DNA of 6,312 bases from Methanoregula sp. (GTDB lineage Archaea > Halobacteriota > Methanomicrobia > Methanomicrobiales > Methanospirillaceae), in assembly GCA_022710665.1 (NCBI GenBank), contig JAKLGN010000022.1:7032-13343 (forward strand), given 5' to 3'. The notes below the pieces were generated by a model. The model ran no database searches. It was not told where the DNA came from and saw only the letters and a program-made list of their open reading frames with translations. The position numbers and the translations under genes were made by a program. Shown piece by piece: positions 5,655 to 6,312 of this stretch. How positions within the stretch are numbered: position 1 is the stretch's first letter; each line of letters opens with the position of its first letter.

Positions 5655-6101
5655 ATGTTTGAAGACTGGATTGTCGTTTCCTGCGCGGTTGTCATCATCA
5701 TTATTGTGGCAGCGGTTACCCTGCTGCAGCTGCGCGGGGCAGATCGTCGTATGCATGAGAACAGCTACAAGATCAGGATCTATTCAGATCTCCTGAATGC
5801 GATCACCGATCTGAACCTGGCCGGCGGAGATTCCTACAAGATGGACATCGCCAAAAAGAATCTGGCTCTGACCCTCAACCGGCTGAACCTCGTCGGGAGT
5901 ATCGGAGTCCTCAAGAGTACCAACGATCTCCTTGATTTCTTAAACGAGCACAAAGACAAGGAGTTCGACACCCTCCGGCTCCATAATATCCTCAACACGC
6001 TCGTCATCGAGGCACGCCGGGACCTCAACCCGTCGCACGCACGGAACGTTGAGGAGGCGCACGTCAGGTACCGTTTCTACGCCCCACCGAGGGGGAAGTA
6101 A
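5655..6101 (+). CDS. Uncharacterised single-pass membrane protein with helical cytoplasmic domain, 148 aa
   Basis: One membrane segment at about residues 5-26 (WIVVSCAVVIIIIVAAVTLLQL) is followed at once by basic residues (R27, R31, R32). The positive-inside rule therefore suggests N-terminus out, C-terminus in. The remaining 115 residues are predicted mostly helical: YKIRIYSDLLNAITDLNLAG (38-57), KKNLALTLNRLNLVGS (67-82), STNDLLDFLNEHKDKEFD (88-105) and LHNILNTLVIEARRDLNP (109-126). Their order resembles a widespread uncharacterised helical module (helix with an S/Y-x-LLNAI-type core, then an L-N-R-L helix), recalled from memory and not searched. No enzyme motif is visible. It sits 19 nt behind the lipoprotein gene and is probably its operon partner, which would give an outside lipoprotein and an inside helical domain at the same membrane. 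ATG 5655 is fixed by the Shine-Dalgarno. Confidence 0.82.
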   Translation: MFEDWIVVSCAVVIIIIVAAVTLLQLRGADRRMHENSYKIRIYSDLLNAITDLNLAGGDSYKMDIAKKNLALTLNRLNLVGSIGVLKSTNDLLDFLNEHKDKEFDTLRLHNILNTLVIEARRDLNPSHARNVEEAHVRYRFYAPPRGK

Positions 6102-6111
6102 ATTTTTTTTA
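6102..6111 (+). terminator. T8 terminator of the lipoprotein/membrane-protein operon
   Basis: Eight T (6103-6110) begin two bases after the TAA stop at 6099-6101. This is a strong archaeal poly-U terminator, closing the plus-strand unit before the convergent minus-strand gene. Confidence 0.7.
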
Positions 6112-6133
6112 GGGATAGTCACATTTCAGCGAC

Positions 6134-6312
6134 TCATTTCTTGCTCGGATCGAAGCCCCCCCTTTTTGCCATCCCTGCCCCTGTTGGGAGTGGGGGGCGC
6201 CTGCGGTTCTTGAGTATGACCGGGTTTCCTGAGCCTGATGATACAACGTCATCGCATTTAGGGCAAAGCAGCGAAGCGAAGTCCCTGGAGCGCCAGTGTT
6301 TTGTCCATTCTG
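6134..6312 (-). CDS. Unrecognised protein, C-terminal fragment with CPKC knuckle
   Basis: The minus strand is open for 58 codons from the window edge to a TGA at 6134-6136. The peptide starts EWTKHWRSRDFASLLCPKCD, runs through SSGSGNPVILKNRRRPPLP and ends GMAKRGGFDPSKK. The CPKC pair could be one half of a zinc ribbon whose partner lies upstream of the window, or a stand-alone knuckle. The tail is basic and Gly/Pro-rich, as in disordered C-termini. The other two minus frames do not give a better product: one stops at 17 codons, and the other, though open, looks like low-complexity noise. It is convergent with the membrane-protein gene, 32 bp between stops. Function unknown; coding status is inferred from composition and the open frame. 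Confidence 0.6.
   Translation of the reverse strand, partial: EWTKHWRSRDFASLLCPKCDDVVSSGSGNPVILKNRRRPPLPTGAGMAKRGGFDPSKK

Overview
The window looks like a chromosomal segment of a methanogenic archaeon, most probably of the Methanomicrobiales (Methanoregula-like). The taxonomy is inferred from a clear cofD gene (coenzyme F420 biosynthesis), PEGA/Ig-like surface lipoproteins of a type common in that order, archaeal TATA boxes about 23-28 bp upstream of start codons with no leader, and poly-T terminators. No mobile element, CRISPR array, tRNA or rRNA was found.

Layout: (1) 1-212, minus strand: the N-terminal 70 codons of a threonine ammonia-lyase (ilvA-like), cut by the window edge, with a repeat-containing leader/promoter region up to about 320. 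(2) 393-1601, minus: a 402-aa protein built almost entirely of about 11.5 HEAT (PBS-lyase type) repeats. (3) 1602-1913: a 312-bp intergenic stretch holding the HEAT gene promoter and the terminator of the next gene. (4) 1914-2843, minus: a secreted lipoprotein with one PEGA domain and two duplicated Ig-like domains. (5) 2945-3847, minus: cofD, 2-phospho-L-lactate transferase. (6) 3887-5095, plus: an HD-domain (SAMHD1-like) phosphohydrolase, divergent from cofD across only 39 bp. (7) 5168-5635 and 5655-6101, plus: a two-gene unit encoding a small lipoprotein and a single-pass membrane protein with a helical cytoplasmic domain, closed by a T8 terminator. (8) 6134-6312, minus: the C-terminal 58 codons of an unrecognised protein carrying a CPKC knuckle.

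How they work together: most genes appear to be transcribed singly. The only operon I can support is the lipoprotein/membrane-protein pair, where the first gene looks leaderless and the second has a strong Shine-Dalgarno. cofD and the HD hydrolase share an intergenic region so short that their promoters must interleave. The novel content lies in the two lipoproteins, the membrane protein, the HEAT protein and the C-terminal fragment, none of which has an assignable function. I saw no clear evidence for a new multi-gene system.
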